From positions 248,001-312,000 of the forward strand of contig NZ_LN852696.1 in the NCBI RefSeq assembly GCF_001244545.1: a stretch of DNA of 64,000 bases. The letters run 5' to 3'. The notes under the pieces are model-generated. The model did no database searches. It worked only from the letters and a program-made list of their open reading frames with translations, and was not told the origin of the DNA. Positions 45,897 through 54,958 of this stretch are shown one piece after another. Every line of letters starts with the position of its first letter. The first letter of the stretch is position 1. The stretch is from Candidatus Stoquefichus sp. SB1 (GTDB lineage: Bacteria > Bacillota_I > Bacilli_A > Erysipelotrichales > Coprobacillaceae). The translations under genes were made by a program, and so were the position numbers.

Positions 45897-48293
45897 ATGT
45901 TTAAAACAAAAGAAGAATTTAAGTATGAATTTTCAAGAAGAATTATTGAGTCTTATGGGAGAACTGTAGAAGAATCTCATATTACAGAGAAATTCATGGT
46001 TCTTGAAACAATGGTACGAGACTATGCTTCTGTCAATTGGGCCATGACAAAAATGGTCACAAAGACAAATTATCAAAAACAAATTCATTATTTCTCAATG
46101 GAGTTTTTGATTGGACGTTTGCTTGTCAATAACATGATGAACTTAGGAATATATGAAATCGCTAAGGATGGTTTAGAAGATTATGGAATTAATATTCATG
46201 ATCTAGAAGAATTAGAGTCTGATGCAGGTCTTGGAAATGGTGGTTTAGGAAGATTAGCAGCTTGCTTTATGGATTCTTTAGCATCATTATCATATCCGGC
46301 TTTTGGAAATACAATTCGTTATGAATATGGTTTATTTAAACAAAAAATTGAAAATGGATACCAGGTAGAAGTGCCAGACCAATGGCTAAAATTGGGAAAT
46401 ATGTGGGAAGTTCGTAAACCAAAACACGCTGTAGATGTCAAATTCTGGGGTCGTGTTGTATGGAATGAAGAAACTGGTAAATGGGATCATGTTGATGCTG
46501 AGTGTGTTCGTGCAGTTCCTTATGATATGCCAATTGTAGGTAATGATACAACAGTTACCAATACACTACGTTTATGGCATGCTGAACCAAGTGATGAAAT
46601 TCCATCTAACAAAGATTTTAGGCAATATGCTCAAGAAGTGAGAGATATTTGTCAAAACTTATATCCAGATGATTCTACTTTAGCAGGAAGAACACTTCGT
46701 TTGAAACAGCAATATTTCTTTGTTTCAGCAGGTATTCGTGCTATTGTCAAAAATCATTTAAGAGTATATCCATCATTAAGTAATTTCCATGAAAAGAATG
46801 TCATTCAGTTAAATGATACACATCCTGTTTTGGCAATTCCAGAATTGATGAGAATCTTTATTGATGAATATAACATGGAATGGGATGAAGCATGGCACAT
46901 TACATCTCATACTTGTGCATATACAAACCATACAATTTTAGCTGAAGCATTAGAAAAATGGCCAGTTTCAACAATGGAATCTTTATTACCAAGAATTTAT
47001 CAGATCATTGAAGAAATTAATAGAAGATTCATTGGATATGTGAAACAAGTGAGTGATCATGATGATGATTTATTAAATCGTGTTATGATTATTAAAGATG
47101 GTCAAGTGTTTATGGCTCATTTAGCAATTGCTGGAAGTTTTAGTGTTAATGGTGTTGCAAGATTGCATACTCAAATTTTAATGGAACAGGAAATGAAGGA
47201 TTTCAATCTTTTATATCCAAATAAATTCAATAATAAAACAAATGGGATTACACATCGTAGATGGTTGGCTTATTCTAACCCAGAATTATCAACATTGTTG
47301 AATGAAACAATTGGAAATGATTGGATTAAACATCCTGAACAGTTAGAAAAACTAATGGAATATGCAAATGATTCTATTGTGCAAGGAAAATTCTTTAATG
47401 TAAAACAACAAAGAAAACAAGTTTTAGCAGATTATATTTATGAGCATAATGGTATTCACATTGATACAAATAGTATTTTTGATATTCAAGTGAAAAGATT
47501 ACATGCTTATAAACGTCAATTATTAAATATTATGCATGTCATTTACTTATATCAGGAAATGAAAGCTAATCCAGAATTTAGAATTTATCCAAGAACATTT
47601 ATTTTTGGAGCTAAGGCAGCCCCAGCATATTATTTTGCTAAAAAAGTTATTAAATTAATTAATAGTGTTGCAGATGTTGTGAATAATGATCCAGAAACAA
47701 ATGAATATTTAAAAGTTGTCTTTATTGAAAACTATGGTGTTACAATTGCAGAAAAGATTATGCCTGCAGCTGATGTTTCAGAACAGATTTCAACTGCCGG
47801 TAAAGAAGCAAGTGGAACTGGAAATATGAAGTTTATGATGAACGGTGCAGTTACAATTGGAACATTGGATGGAGCTAATGTTGAAATTGCTGAACGTGTT
47901 GGAGATGACAATGTTATTATCTTTGGATTAAAAGATAATGAAGTCAATGCTCTTAGACAGCATGGCCAATATAATGCATGGGATTATTATAATAATGATC
48001 CACGTATTAAACGTGTTGTTGATTCATTAGTTGATGGAACTTTCCATGAATCAAGAGAAGAATTTAGAATGATTTTTGATGAATTAATGAATCGTAATGA
48101 TGAATATTTCTTGTTTGCAGATTTTGAATCTTATATTGATGCACAGGCTAAGATTGATCAGTTATATCGTGATCGTGCTATTTGGTCTCAAATGTGCTTA
48201 ATTAATATTGCACAATCTGGTTATTTCTCATCAGATCGTACAATTGAAGAATATGTATCTGATATCTGGAAATTAGATAGAGTGAAAAGATAA
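45897..48293 (+). CDS. glgP: Glycogen phosphorylase
   Basis: 798 residues, GT35. The pyridoxal-phosphate lysine lies in EASGTGNMKFMMNG, and the N-terminal FSMEFLIGRLL, LGNGGLGRLAACFMDS and the NDTHP block are present. Releases glucose-1-phosphate from the outer chains of glycogen. Together with the upstream branching enzyme and the downstream pullulanase this covers remodelling and breakdown of glycogen; synthesis genes glgC/A/D are not in the window. Confidence 0.95.
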   Translation: MFKTKEEFKYEFSRRIIESYGRTVEESHITEKFMVLETMVRDYASVNWAMTKMVTKTNYQKQIHYFSMEFLIGRLLVNNMMNLGIYEIAKDGLEDYGINIHDLEELESDAGLGNGGLGRLAACFMDSLASLSYPAFGNTIRYEYGLFKQKIENGYQVEVPDQWLKLGNMWEVRKPKHAVDVKFWGRVVWNEETGKWDHVDAECVRAVPYDMPIVGNDTTVTNTLRLWHAEPSDEIPSNKDFRQYAQEVRDICQNLYPDDSTLAGRTLRLKQQYFFVSAGIRAIVKNHLRVYPSLSNFHEKNVIQLNDTHPVLAIPELMRIFIDEYNMEWDEAWHITSHTCAYTNHTILAEALEKWPVSTMESLLPRIYQIIEEINRRFIGYVKQVSDHDDDLLNRVMIIKDGQVFMAHLAIAGSFSVNGVARLHTQILMEQEMKDFNLLYPNKFNNKTNGITHRRWLAYSNPELSTLLNETIGNDWIKHPEQLEKLMEYANDSIVQGKFFNVKQQRKQVLADYIYEHNGIHIDTNSIFDIQVKRLHAYKRQLLNIMHVIYLYQEMKANPEFRIYPRTFIFGAKAAPAYYFAKKVIKLINSVADVVNNDPETNEYLKVVFIENYGVTIAEKIMPAADVSEQISTAGKEASGTGNMKFMMNGAVTIGTLDGANVEIAERVGDDNVIIFGLKDNEVNALRQHGQYNAWDYYNNDPRIKRVVDSLVDGTFHESREEFRMIFDELMNRNDEYFLFADFESYIDAQAKIDQLYRDRAIWSQMCLINIAQSGYFSSDRTIEEYVSDIWKLDRVKR

Positions 48294-48294
48294 C

Positions 48295-48320
48295 AAAAAA
48301 CCACATTAAGTGGTTTTTTT
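48295..48320. terminator. Bidirectional terminator between glgP and PTS IIB gene
   Basis: AAAAAACCAC / GTGGTTTTTT perfect stem with a 5-base loop. The stop codon of the minus-strand IIB gene lies just inside it. Confidence 0.8.
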
Positions 48321-48626
48321 GTTATCTTTATTGAGTGTTTGTAAAACTTCTTTGAAAACATTTTGACCATTCATTAAACCATAATCCCTAATAGAGACAT
48401 CAATGACAGGAATAGGTGAGAATTGTTTTCTGATTTGTTTTTTAGCATATTGAACCTGTGGTGCCATTATGATAATATCAGCGTTATAAGCAATTTTTTC
48501 TATTTCTGTAAGTCCTGTCGCGTATACCTCAACAGGATAATTGATTTTGCTGGCAGCTTTCTTGATTTTTTCTACTAATAGACTGGTTGACATGGCAGCA
48601 CTACAACATAAGACAATTTTTAACAT
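48306..48626 (-). CDS. Stand-alone PTS lactose/cellobiose-family IIB protein
   Basis: 106 residues, normal length for a IIB of the Lac family. Phosphocysteine loop LCCSAAMSTSLLVEKI near residues 7-12 and the MAPQVQYAKKQI strand are intact. No IIA or IIC is nearby, and it is inserted on the opposite strand between glgP and the pullulanase gene. It may complete a PTS encoded elsewhere or carry a regulatory phosphate. ATG 48626 with GAGGTG seven bases upstream. Confidence 0.82.
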   Translation of the reverse strand: MLKIVLCCSAAMSTSLLVEKIKKAASKINYPVEVYATGLTEIEKIAYNADIIIMAPQVQYAKKQIRKQFSPIPVIDVSIRDYGLMNGQNVFKEVLQTLNKDNKKTT

Positions 48627-48783
48627 AATGATCACCTCTTTATATATATTCTACCATATTTTTTTGTTTTCATAACATATTTACTCATATAGCAAGAATT
48701 ATTGAAAGAGGGTAAATGGATTATGATAAAATGACATTCTTTGATAGTTTTTTAACAATGAGTATGTTATACTATGGTTAAAA

Positions 48784-48815
48784 GAGAAAAGCGTGCGCTT
48801 TATCTCACTTTTTTC
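48784..48815 (+). terminator. Terminator-like hairpin in the pullulanase leader
   Basis: AAAGCG-TG-CGCTTT core with GAGA/TCTC outer pairs, followed by ACTTTTTTC, only 20 bases before the gene start. Possible attenuator. Confidence 0.5.
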
Positions 48816-48835
48816 ATTTGCGAAAGGAAGAGACT

Positions 48836-50926
48836 ATGGAGAAAACTGCAGTAAGAATGAAAGCCTATGCTGTTAATTTTAATGAAGTAAGAGTATATCT
48901 TTCAAAAAACTATTATAATGGGATAAGCAGTAAATTTTATTTAAAAAATTTAGAAACTGATGAATTGTTATTATTAAGTGGAGATGCTCTTGAAAGCACA
49001 AATTCAGATTTTCAAGAGTATGCTTTTCATGTAACTTTTAAAATGGGAAGGGTCTATAAAATTGTGGATGCATATGGATTAACATGTTTTTTAGATTTTT
49101 CGAAATTAGCTATGTGTAAAGAATTTGATGAATTGTATTTTTATGATGGAAATGATTTAGGAAGTCAGTATACAAAGGAAAAGACAACATTTAAAGTATG
49201 GGCGCCTTTATCAACAGGGGTTATTTTAAAGATTGTGAAAAATGGTCAAGATTATCTTTATCCAATGGAAAGAGGATTAAAAGGTGTTTATAGTGCAGAG
49301 GTTGAAGGTGATTTGGAATTAGCTCATTATTTTTATTTAGTGAAGCATGCTGGAAATTATGATATTGCAATGGATCCTTATGCTTATGCTTCTTCTTCAA
49401 ATGGACGTACAAATATCATTGTTGATCTTCAAAAAGTGCCACTTAAAAAATATCCACTTCAGCCATTGGTTCATAAAACAGATGCAATTATTTATGAAAC
49501 AAGTGTGCGTGATTTTTCAATGTCTTCAACAAGTGGTATGAAAAATAAGGGAAAATTTTTAGCTTTTACTGAACCTCATACATCTACTGATAGTGGAAAT
49601 CCGACAGGACTAGATTATCTGTCATGTTTAGGTGTGACACATATTCAGTTAATGCCAATTAATGATTTTGCGACTGTTGATGAGAAAAATCCTTTAGAAC
49701 TTTATAATTGGGGATATGATCCTGCTGCATATAATGTAACTGAGGGAAGTTATGTGAGTAATCCTGATGATGGCTATAAGCGTATTTTAGAGGCTCAGCA
49801 GATGATTGAAGCACTACATTCAAGAGGGTTAAGAGTTGTTTTGGATGTTGTTTATAATCATATGCATGATGTCAATATGAATGCTTTAGAGAAAACAGTT
49901 CCTCATTATTTCTTTAGAAGAAATAACGATGGGAGTTTATCAAATGGATCATGGTGTGGTAATGATTTAAATACAACTGCTAAGATGTGTCGAAAATATA
50001 TTTTGGATATGTGTAAACGATGGCAAACTTTATATGGTATAGATGGTTATCGTTTTGATTTGATGGGCATTATTGATCAAGAGACAATGAAATTAATTGA
50101 TGCTCAAGGGAAAGCATTAGATTCATCTTTTATGGTTTATGGTGAAGGATGGAATATGATGACAGCTTTAGCTGAAAACAAGAGAACAACAATTCAAAAT
50201 AATCATCAAACACCACATATTGGATTCTTTAATGATTTCTTTAGAGATACATTAAGAGGAACAAATCAAATGGAATCAAAGGGATATTTTTCTGGTGATA
50301 CCTATAAAACAAATGATGCGATGAAAGCTATTTGTAATTTAGATATGTTTGAAAATATTTCTCAATCTATTAATTATGTGGAATGCCATGATAATGCAAC
50401 ATGTTATGATAAATTACAGATATCTAACTATGATGAAGATGAAGAGACGAAGAAAAAAAGATTACGCTTGATGTTAGCGGCAGTTATTCTTTCACAAGGA
50501 ATCCCATTTATTCATAGTGGACAGGAATTCTTTAGAACAAAGGGTGGACAATCAAACACTTATAATGCTGGTGATCAAGTCAATGCATTAGATTGGAATC
50601 GTAAGGATTGTGAAATTGATACAATTCAGTTTGTTCAGTTTTTAATTCATTTAAGAAAAAATAATCCTTGTTTTAGATATGATGATTATGATATGATACG
50701 TGAAAATATAAAGACAGAAAATATTGAACATCGTATGATTCAATATTCACTCCATCAAGATGAAGGTGAACATCAAGATTTTATTGTTTATTTTAATGCT
50801 TCATTAGATTCTATTGAGGTTGATGTTGAAGAAGGATATACAGTTCTTTGTCATAGTGAAAAAGGGAATATTGTTAATCATAAATTAACTGTGAATGGGA
50901 TATGTTTTGTTGTACTTGCAAGATAG
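48836..50926 (+). CDS. pulA: Type I pullulanase (glycogen debranching)
   Basis: 696 residues, no signal peptide, so cytoplasmic. Pullulanase signature YNWGYDP, catalytic Asp in GIDGYRFDLMG, Glu in VYGEGWNM, and ECHDNATCYD. N-terminal CBM48 (TTFKVWAPLSTGVILKI). It cuts alpha-1,6 branches of glycogen limit dextrins and partners with GlgP. The frame starts six codons earlier, but AAAGGAAGAGACT marks ATG 48836. Confidence 0.93.
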   Translation: MEKTAVRMKAYAVNFNEVRVYLSKNYYNGISSKFYLKNLETDELLLLSGDALESTNSDFQEYAFHVTFKMGRVYKIVDAYGLTCFLDFSKLAMCKEFDELYFYDGNDLGSQYTKEKTTFKVWAPLSTGVILKIVKNGQDYLYPMERGLKGVYSAEVEGDLELAHYFYLVKHAGNYDIAMDPYAYASSSNGRTNIIVDLQKVPLKKYPLQPLVHKTDAIIYETSVRDFSMSSTSGMKNKGKFLAFTEPHTSTDSGNPTGLDYLSCLGVTHIQLMPINDFATVDEKNPLELYNWGYDPAAYNVTEGSYVSNPDDGYKRILEAQQMIEALHSRGLRVVLDVVYNHMHDVNMNALEKTVPHYFFRRNNDGSLSNGSWCGNDLNTTAKMCRKYILDMCKRWQTLYGIDGYRFDLMGIIDQETMKLIDAQGKALDSSFMVYGEGWNMMTALAENKRTTIQNNHQTPHIGFFNDFFRDTLRGTNQMESKGYFSGDTYKTNDAMKAICNLDMFENISQSINYVECHDNATCYDKLQISNYDEDEETKKKRLRLMLAAVILSQGIPFIHSGQEFFRTKGGQSNTYNAGDQVNALDWNRKDCEIDTIQFVQFLIHLRKNNPCFRYDDYDMIRENIKTENIEHRMIQYSLHQDEGEHQDFIVYFNASLDSIEVDVEEGYTVLCHSEKGNIVNHKLTVNGICFVVLAR

Positions 50927-50935
50927 GAGTTTTTT

Positions 50936-51490
50936 ATGAAATTGATTGTTGGTTTAGGAAATCCAGGAAAAGAATATGATAAGACGAGACATAATGTTGG
51001 TTTTATGGTTATGGATCGGTTGGCTGATGTTTTGAATGTTTCAATTGATATGAAAAAGTTTAAAGGCGAATACGCAAAGTTGAAGTATCAAGGTGAAGAT
51101 GTTATTTTATTGAAGCCAATGACATATATGAATAATTCTGGTGAATCAGTTATTCAAGTGATGAATTATTTTAAAATAGATGTTGATGATTTATTGGTTA
51201 TCTACGATGATATGGATATGCCAGTTGGTAAATTAAGATTAAGGGAAAGTGGAAGTGCTGGTGGGCATAATGGTGTTAAGAGCCTCATTGCGCATGTTGG
51301 AACACAGTCTTTTAAACGTATCCGTGTGGGAATTGATAAGCATCCTCATATTAAAGTTATTGATTATGTTTTAGGAAAATTCACAAAAGATGAACAGCCA
51401 TTGATAGATGAAGGAATTGAAAATGCCGTCAAAGCAGTAGAAGTTTTTTTACAAAAAGATTTTGTTGCTGCTATGAATGGATTCAATTAA
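50936..51490 (+). CDS. pth: Peptidyl-tRNA hydrolase
   Basis: 184 residues. KLIVGLGNPGKEYDKTRHNVGF, KPMTYMNNSGESV and DDMDMPVGKLRLRESGSAGGHNG contain the catalytic His, Asn and Asp. Recycles tRNA from prematurely released peptidyl-tRNA. Lies ten bases after the pullulanase stop and 12 bases before mfd, giving the common pth-mfd pair. Confidence 0.97.
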   Translation: MKLIVGLGNPGKEYDKTRHNVGFMVMDRLADVLNVSIDMKKFKGEYAKLKYQGEDVILLKPMTYMNNSGESVIQVMNYFKIDVDDLLVIYDDMDMPVGKLRLRESGSAGGHNGVKSLIAHVGTQSFKRIRVGIDKHPHIKVIDYVLGKFTKDEQPLIDEGIENAVKAVEVFLQKDFVAAMNGFN

Positions 51491-51502
51491 AAGGAGGCAA
51501 AG

Positions 51503-54500
51503 ATGAAGAAGATTATTGAAATATTAAAGAATAATCCAGCTTATCTTGCTTTGATTAAAGAAAAAGGCGAGATTATTGTATCTCACGCTAGTGATGAGGC
51601 TATCCTCATTGCTAGTGCTTTTTTCAGTTCACCAAAGCAAATGCTGGTTGTAAAAGAAAATTTATATCAGGCTCAGCTTCTATATCAGGAGCTTTATCCA
51701 ATTATGCAAAATAAAGTTTCTTTTTTTCCTTGTGATGAATCTTTAAGAGTAGAAGCTTTGGCTTCATCTCAGGAAATCATGGGAGAAAGAATTAATACAT
51801 TAGCATCATTGTGTCGTAATGAACCACAAGTTGTGATTTGTCATATGCATAGTTATATTCGTTATATTCCTCATCAAAAGTTATTTATTGATCATACAAT
51901 GGAATTACAAGTAGGAATGGTTATTGAACCATCTTTGCTTCGAGAAAAATTAATTCAAAGTGGTTACCAAATGATTCAACGTGTTGATGAACCATTCTAT
52001 TATTCTAAGCGTGGTGGTGTTATTGATGTTTATTCTATTCAATATGATCATCCTATTCGTATAGAATTTTTTGATGATGAAATTGAAAGTTTAAGATTTT
52101 TTGATCAAAATACCCAAAGATCATTAGAGAAGGTTCAAGAAGTTACAATTTTGCCTGCAACTGATTTATTATATCCTGTTGATGAACTTAATGATGTCAT
52201 TGGACAAATTGAGAATTTAAAAGATGAAACACCATGTGATGAACATATGGATAATCTTGAAGAAGAAATATCAATTGATATTGAATCATTAAAAGGGTAT
52301 GGTTATTCAACACGTCTTTATCAATATATGGGATTATTTTCAACATCAACAACATTATTATCTTATTGTCCTGATGCTTTGTTTATATCTTCAAATATGG
52401 AAAGAATTCAGCAAGCATACAATCAATATGTTGATGAAACTTTCTTTTATACACATGAATTACAAGAAATTGGGAAAATGGTGAAAGGTCTTTCTTTATA
52501 TCATGAATTAGATTCACTTTTTAAAAGAAAACAAATTCAGTTTTATGATTTTAGAACAAAAGATTCACAAATATCATTTGTAACAAGAGAAATTCAATTA
52601 TCAATGTTGAATGAAAAACAATTAATTCAACAAATCAAGGATTATTTAATTCAAAATAAGATTTTAATGTGTTTAGATAATAGTCATCAAATTCAAATGA
52701 TGATTGAATTATTAGAACAAAATTCTATAACTTATACAATGGTTGGAAATGATGAACATATTTATGATGGAGTTAATATTTATTTAGGAAATCTTAAAAC
52801 AGGTATAGATTTTTATGAAGAACATGTTATTCTTTTGACAGAAACAGAGTTATTTAAAATCAATTCACAAAAGAAAAAAGGATATATTAAATATAAAGAT
52901 GCAAAAGTTATTAATGATTATACAGAATTAAATATTGGTGACTATGTTGTTCATGATACACATGGGATAGGACAATACATGGGTATTAAAACTTTAGAGA
53001 TGAAAGGAACAAAAAAAGATTATTTATATATTGCTTATAAAGGCAATGATACTTTATATATTCCAGTAGAAAACTTTAAATTAGTTAGAAAATATGCTTC
53101 TCGTGATGGCAAAGCACCAAAGATTCATGCTTTAAATAGTACTGAATGGCAAAAGACAAAACAGAGAGTTAAAAATAAAGTCAATGATTTAGCAGATCAG
53201 CTCATTGCTTTGTATGCAGCAAGAATGAAACAACCAGGTTTTGCTTTTCCTAAAGATGATGCTATGCAAATTCAATTTGAAGAATGTTTTGGTTATGATT
53301 TAACGCCTGATCAGGCAATGGCTGTTAAAGAAATTAAAGCAGATATGGAATTGCCAAGACCGATGGACAGACTGTTGTGCGGAGATGTTGGATTTGGGAA
53401 AACGGAAGTTGCTTTAAGAGCATGCTTTAAAGCAATATTAGCCAATAAGCAAGTTGCTTTTCTTTGCCCAACAACAATCCTTTCTTCTCAACATTATCAT
53501 ACAATGGTGAAACGTTTTGAAAATTTTCCTGTCAATGTTGCTTTATTAAATCGTTTTACAACAATCAAACAAAGAAAACAAATCTTATCTGATTTAAAGG
53601 AAGGAAAGATTGATTTGTTAGTTGGAACACATCGAATCTTATCCAAAGATGTTCTTTTTAAAGATTTAGGTTTATTATGTATTGATGAAGAACAACGTTT
53701 TGGAGTTAAACAAAAAGAAAAAATTAAAGAAATTCGTGAAACAATAGATGTCCTTACTTTAACAGCAACACCTATTCCAAGAACATTACAAATGTCATTA
53801 ATGGGTATTAGAGGTTTATCACAAATTGAAACACCTCCACTTAATCGTTTGCCAGTACAAACATATGTAATGGAAAAAAGTGAACAATTAATTAAACAAG
53901 TGATTGAAAGAGAATTAGGGAGAAAAGGTCAAGTTTTTTATCTTTATAATAGAACATCACAAATTGAATCAGTTGCGAATCAAATTGCAAGAATGGTTCC
54001 TACTGCAAGAGTAGCAATTGGTCATGGTAAAATGTCAAAAGACCAGTTAGAAGATGTGATGCAGGCTTTTACGGATAAAGAATATGATATTTTAGTATGT
54101 ACTACGATTATTGAAACAGGAATAGATATTCCTAATGCTAATACAATCATTATTGAGGATGCTGATAAATTTGGTTTATCTCAATTGTATCAAATTAAAG
54201 GAAGAGTAGGGAGAAGCGAAAGGATGGCTTATGCATATTTATTATATGCTAAGCATAAACAGATGAATGAAGAAGCGTCTAAACGTTTAAAAGCAATTAA
54301 AGAATTTGCTCAATTAGGAAGTGGTTATAAAATTGCTATGCGTGATTTATCAATTCGTGGATCTGGTGATATTTTAGGTGGAGAACAAGCTGGATTTATT
54401 GATAGTGTTGGATTTGATATGTATATGAAAATATTACAAGAGACAATTGATGAAAAAACAGGTGAAAGCAATAATGATCAAGAAGTACCGGTTCAAAATA

Positions 54501-54931
54501 TTAATGTTGAAGGATATATTCCTGAAAATTATGTAGAAAGTGATATTGAAAAGTTGAATCTATATCAACGTATTTATAAAGCTCAACACCTTTCTCAGAT
54601 GACTTCTTTAGAAAAAGAACTTAAAGATTTATATGGAACATTACCAAGAGAAGTAAGTAATATTGTTTTAAAACGTAAGTATGAAATATTATGCACAGAA
54701 CCATTTATTGATTCAGTTAAAGAAGTTGGTGCAGCCGTTCAAATTATGCTTACACAAGAGTTTACGGAACATATTCAAGGAGATATCTTATTTGAACTTG
54801 TTAATCGTTTATTTGATAAACCACAATTAAAATATATGAAAAATGAAATTGTGATTTTAATTCCAACACAAGGTAATTGGCTTCCTTTAGCGATTGAATT
54901 ATTAAATGAACTAAAAAAGATGTCAATATAA
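51503..54931 (+). CDS. mfd: Transcription-repair coupling factor Mfd
   Basis: 1142 residues. UvrB-like N-terminal modules, a CarD-type RNA polymerase interaction domain (VVHDTHGIGQYMGI near 480), then RecG-like helicase motifs: CGDVGFGKTEVAL, LLVGTHRIL, DEEQRFGV, TATPIPRTLQMSL, ETGIDIPNANT and QIKGRVGRS, with a C-terminal D7 domain. It removes stalled RNA polymerase and recruits UvrA. Its natural terminator was split by an ISL3 insertion just after the stop. Confidence 0.97.
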   Translation: MKKIIEILKNNPAYLALIKEKGEIIVSHASDEAILIASAFFSSPKQMLVVKENLYQAQLLYQELYPIMQNKVSFFPCDESLRVEALASSQEIMGERINTLASLCRNEPQVVICHMHSYIRYIPHQKLFIDHTMELQVGMVIEPSLLREKLIQSGYQMIQRVDEPFYYSKRGGVIDVYSIQYDHPIRIEFFDDEIESLRFFDQNTQRSLEKVQEVTILPATDLLYPVDELNDVIGQIENLKDETPCDEHMDNLEEEISIDIESLKGYGYSTRLYQYMGLFSTSTTLLSYCPDALFISSNMERIQQAYNQYVDETFFYTHELQEIGKMVKGLSLYHELDSLFKRKQIQFYDFRTKDSQISFVTREIQLSMLNEKQLIQQIKDYLIQNKILMCLDNSHQIQMMIELLEQNSITYTMVGNDEHIYDGVNIYLGNLKTGIDFYEEHVILLTETELFKINSQKKKGYIKYKDAKVINDYTELNIGDYVVHDTHGIGQYMGIKTLEMKGTKKDYLYIAYKGNDTLYIPVENFKLVRKYASRDGKAPKIHALNSTEWQKTKQRVKNKVNDLADQLIALYAARMKQPGFAFPKDDAMQIQFEECFGYDLTPDQAMAVKEIKADMELPRPMDRLLCGDVGFGKTEVALRACFKAILANKQVAFLCPTTILSSQHYHTMVKRFENFPVNVALLNRFTTIKQRKQILSDLKEGKIDLLVGTHRILSKDVLFKDLGLLCIDEEQRFGVKQKEKIKEIRETIDVLTLTATPIPRTLQMSLMGIRGLSQIETPPLNRLPVQTYVMEKSEQLIKQVIERELGRKGQVFYLYNRTSQIESVANQIARMVPTARVAIGHGKMSKDQLEDVMQAFTDKEYDILVCTTIIETGIDIPNANTIIIEDADKFGLSQLYQIKGRVGRSERMAYAYLLYAKHKQMNEEASKRLKAIKEFAQLGSGYKIAMRDLSIRGSGDILGGEQAGFIDSVGFDMYMKILQETIDEKTGESNNDQEVPVQNINVEGYIPENYVESDIEKLNLYQRIYKAQHLSQMTSLEKELKDLYGTLPREVSNIVLKRKYEILCTEPFIDSVKEVGAAVQIMLTQEFTEHIQGDILFELVNRLFDKPQLKYMKNEIVILIPTQGNWLPLAIELLNELKKMSI

Positions 54932-54938
54932 AAAGATG

Positions 54939-54958
54939 ACCAATTATTAAAAAATAAT
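54939..54958 (+). terminator. Left half of the mfd terminator, interrupted by an IS
   Basis: ACCAATTATT plus an AAAA loop and the start of the 3' arm. The rest (TGGTTCTTTTT) lies at 56571-56581 beyond the IS. Without the element and one copy of its 8-bp duplication, a 10-bp stem with T run forms. Confidence 0.75.
54951..54958. repeat. 8-bp target-site duplication, left copy
   Basis: AAAATAAT, identical to 56563-56570 on the other side of the ISL3 element. Eight bases is the usual duplication for this family. Confidence 0.85.
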
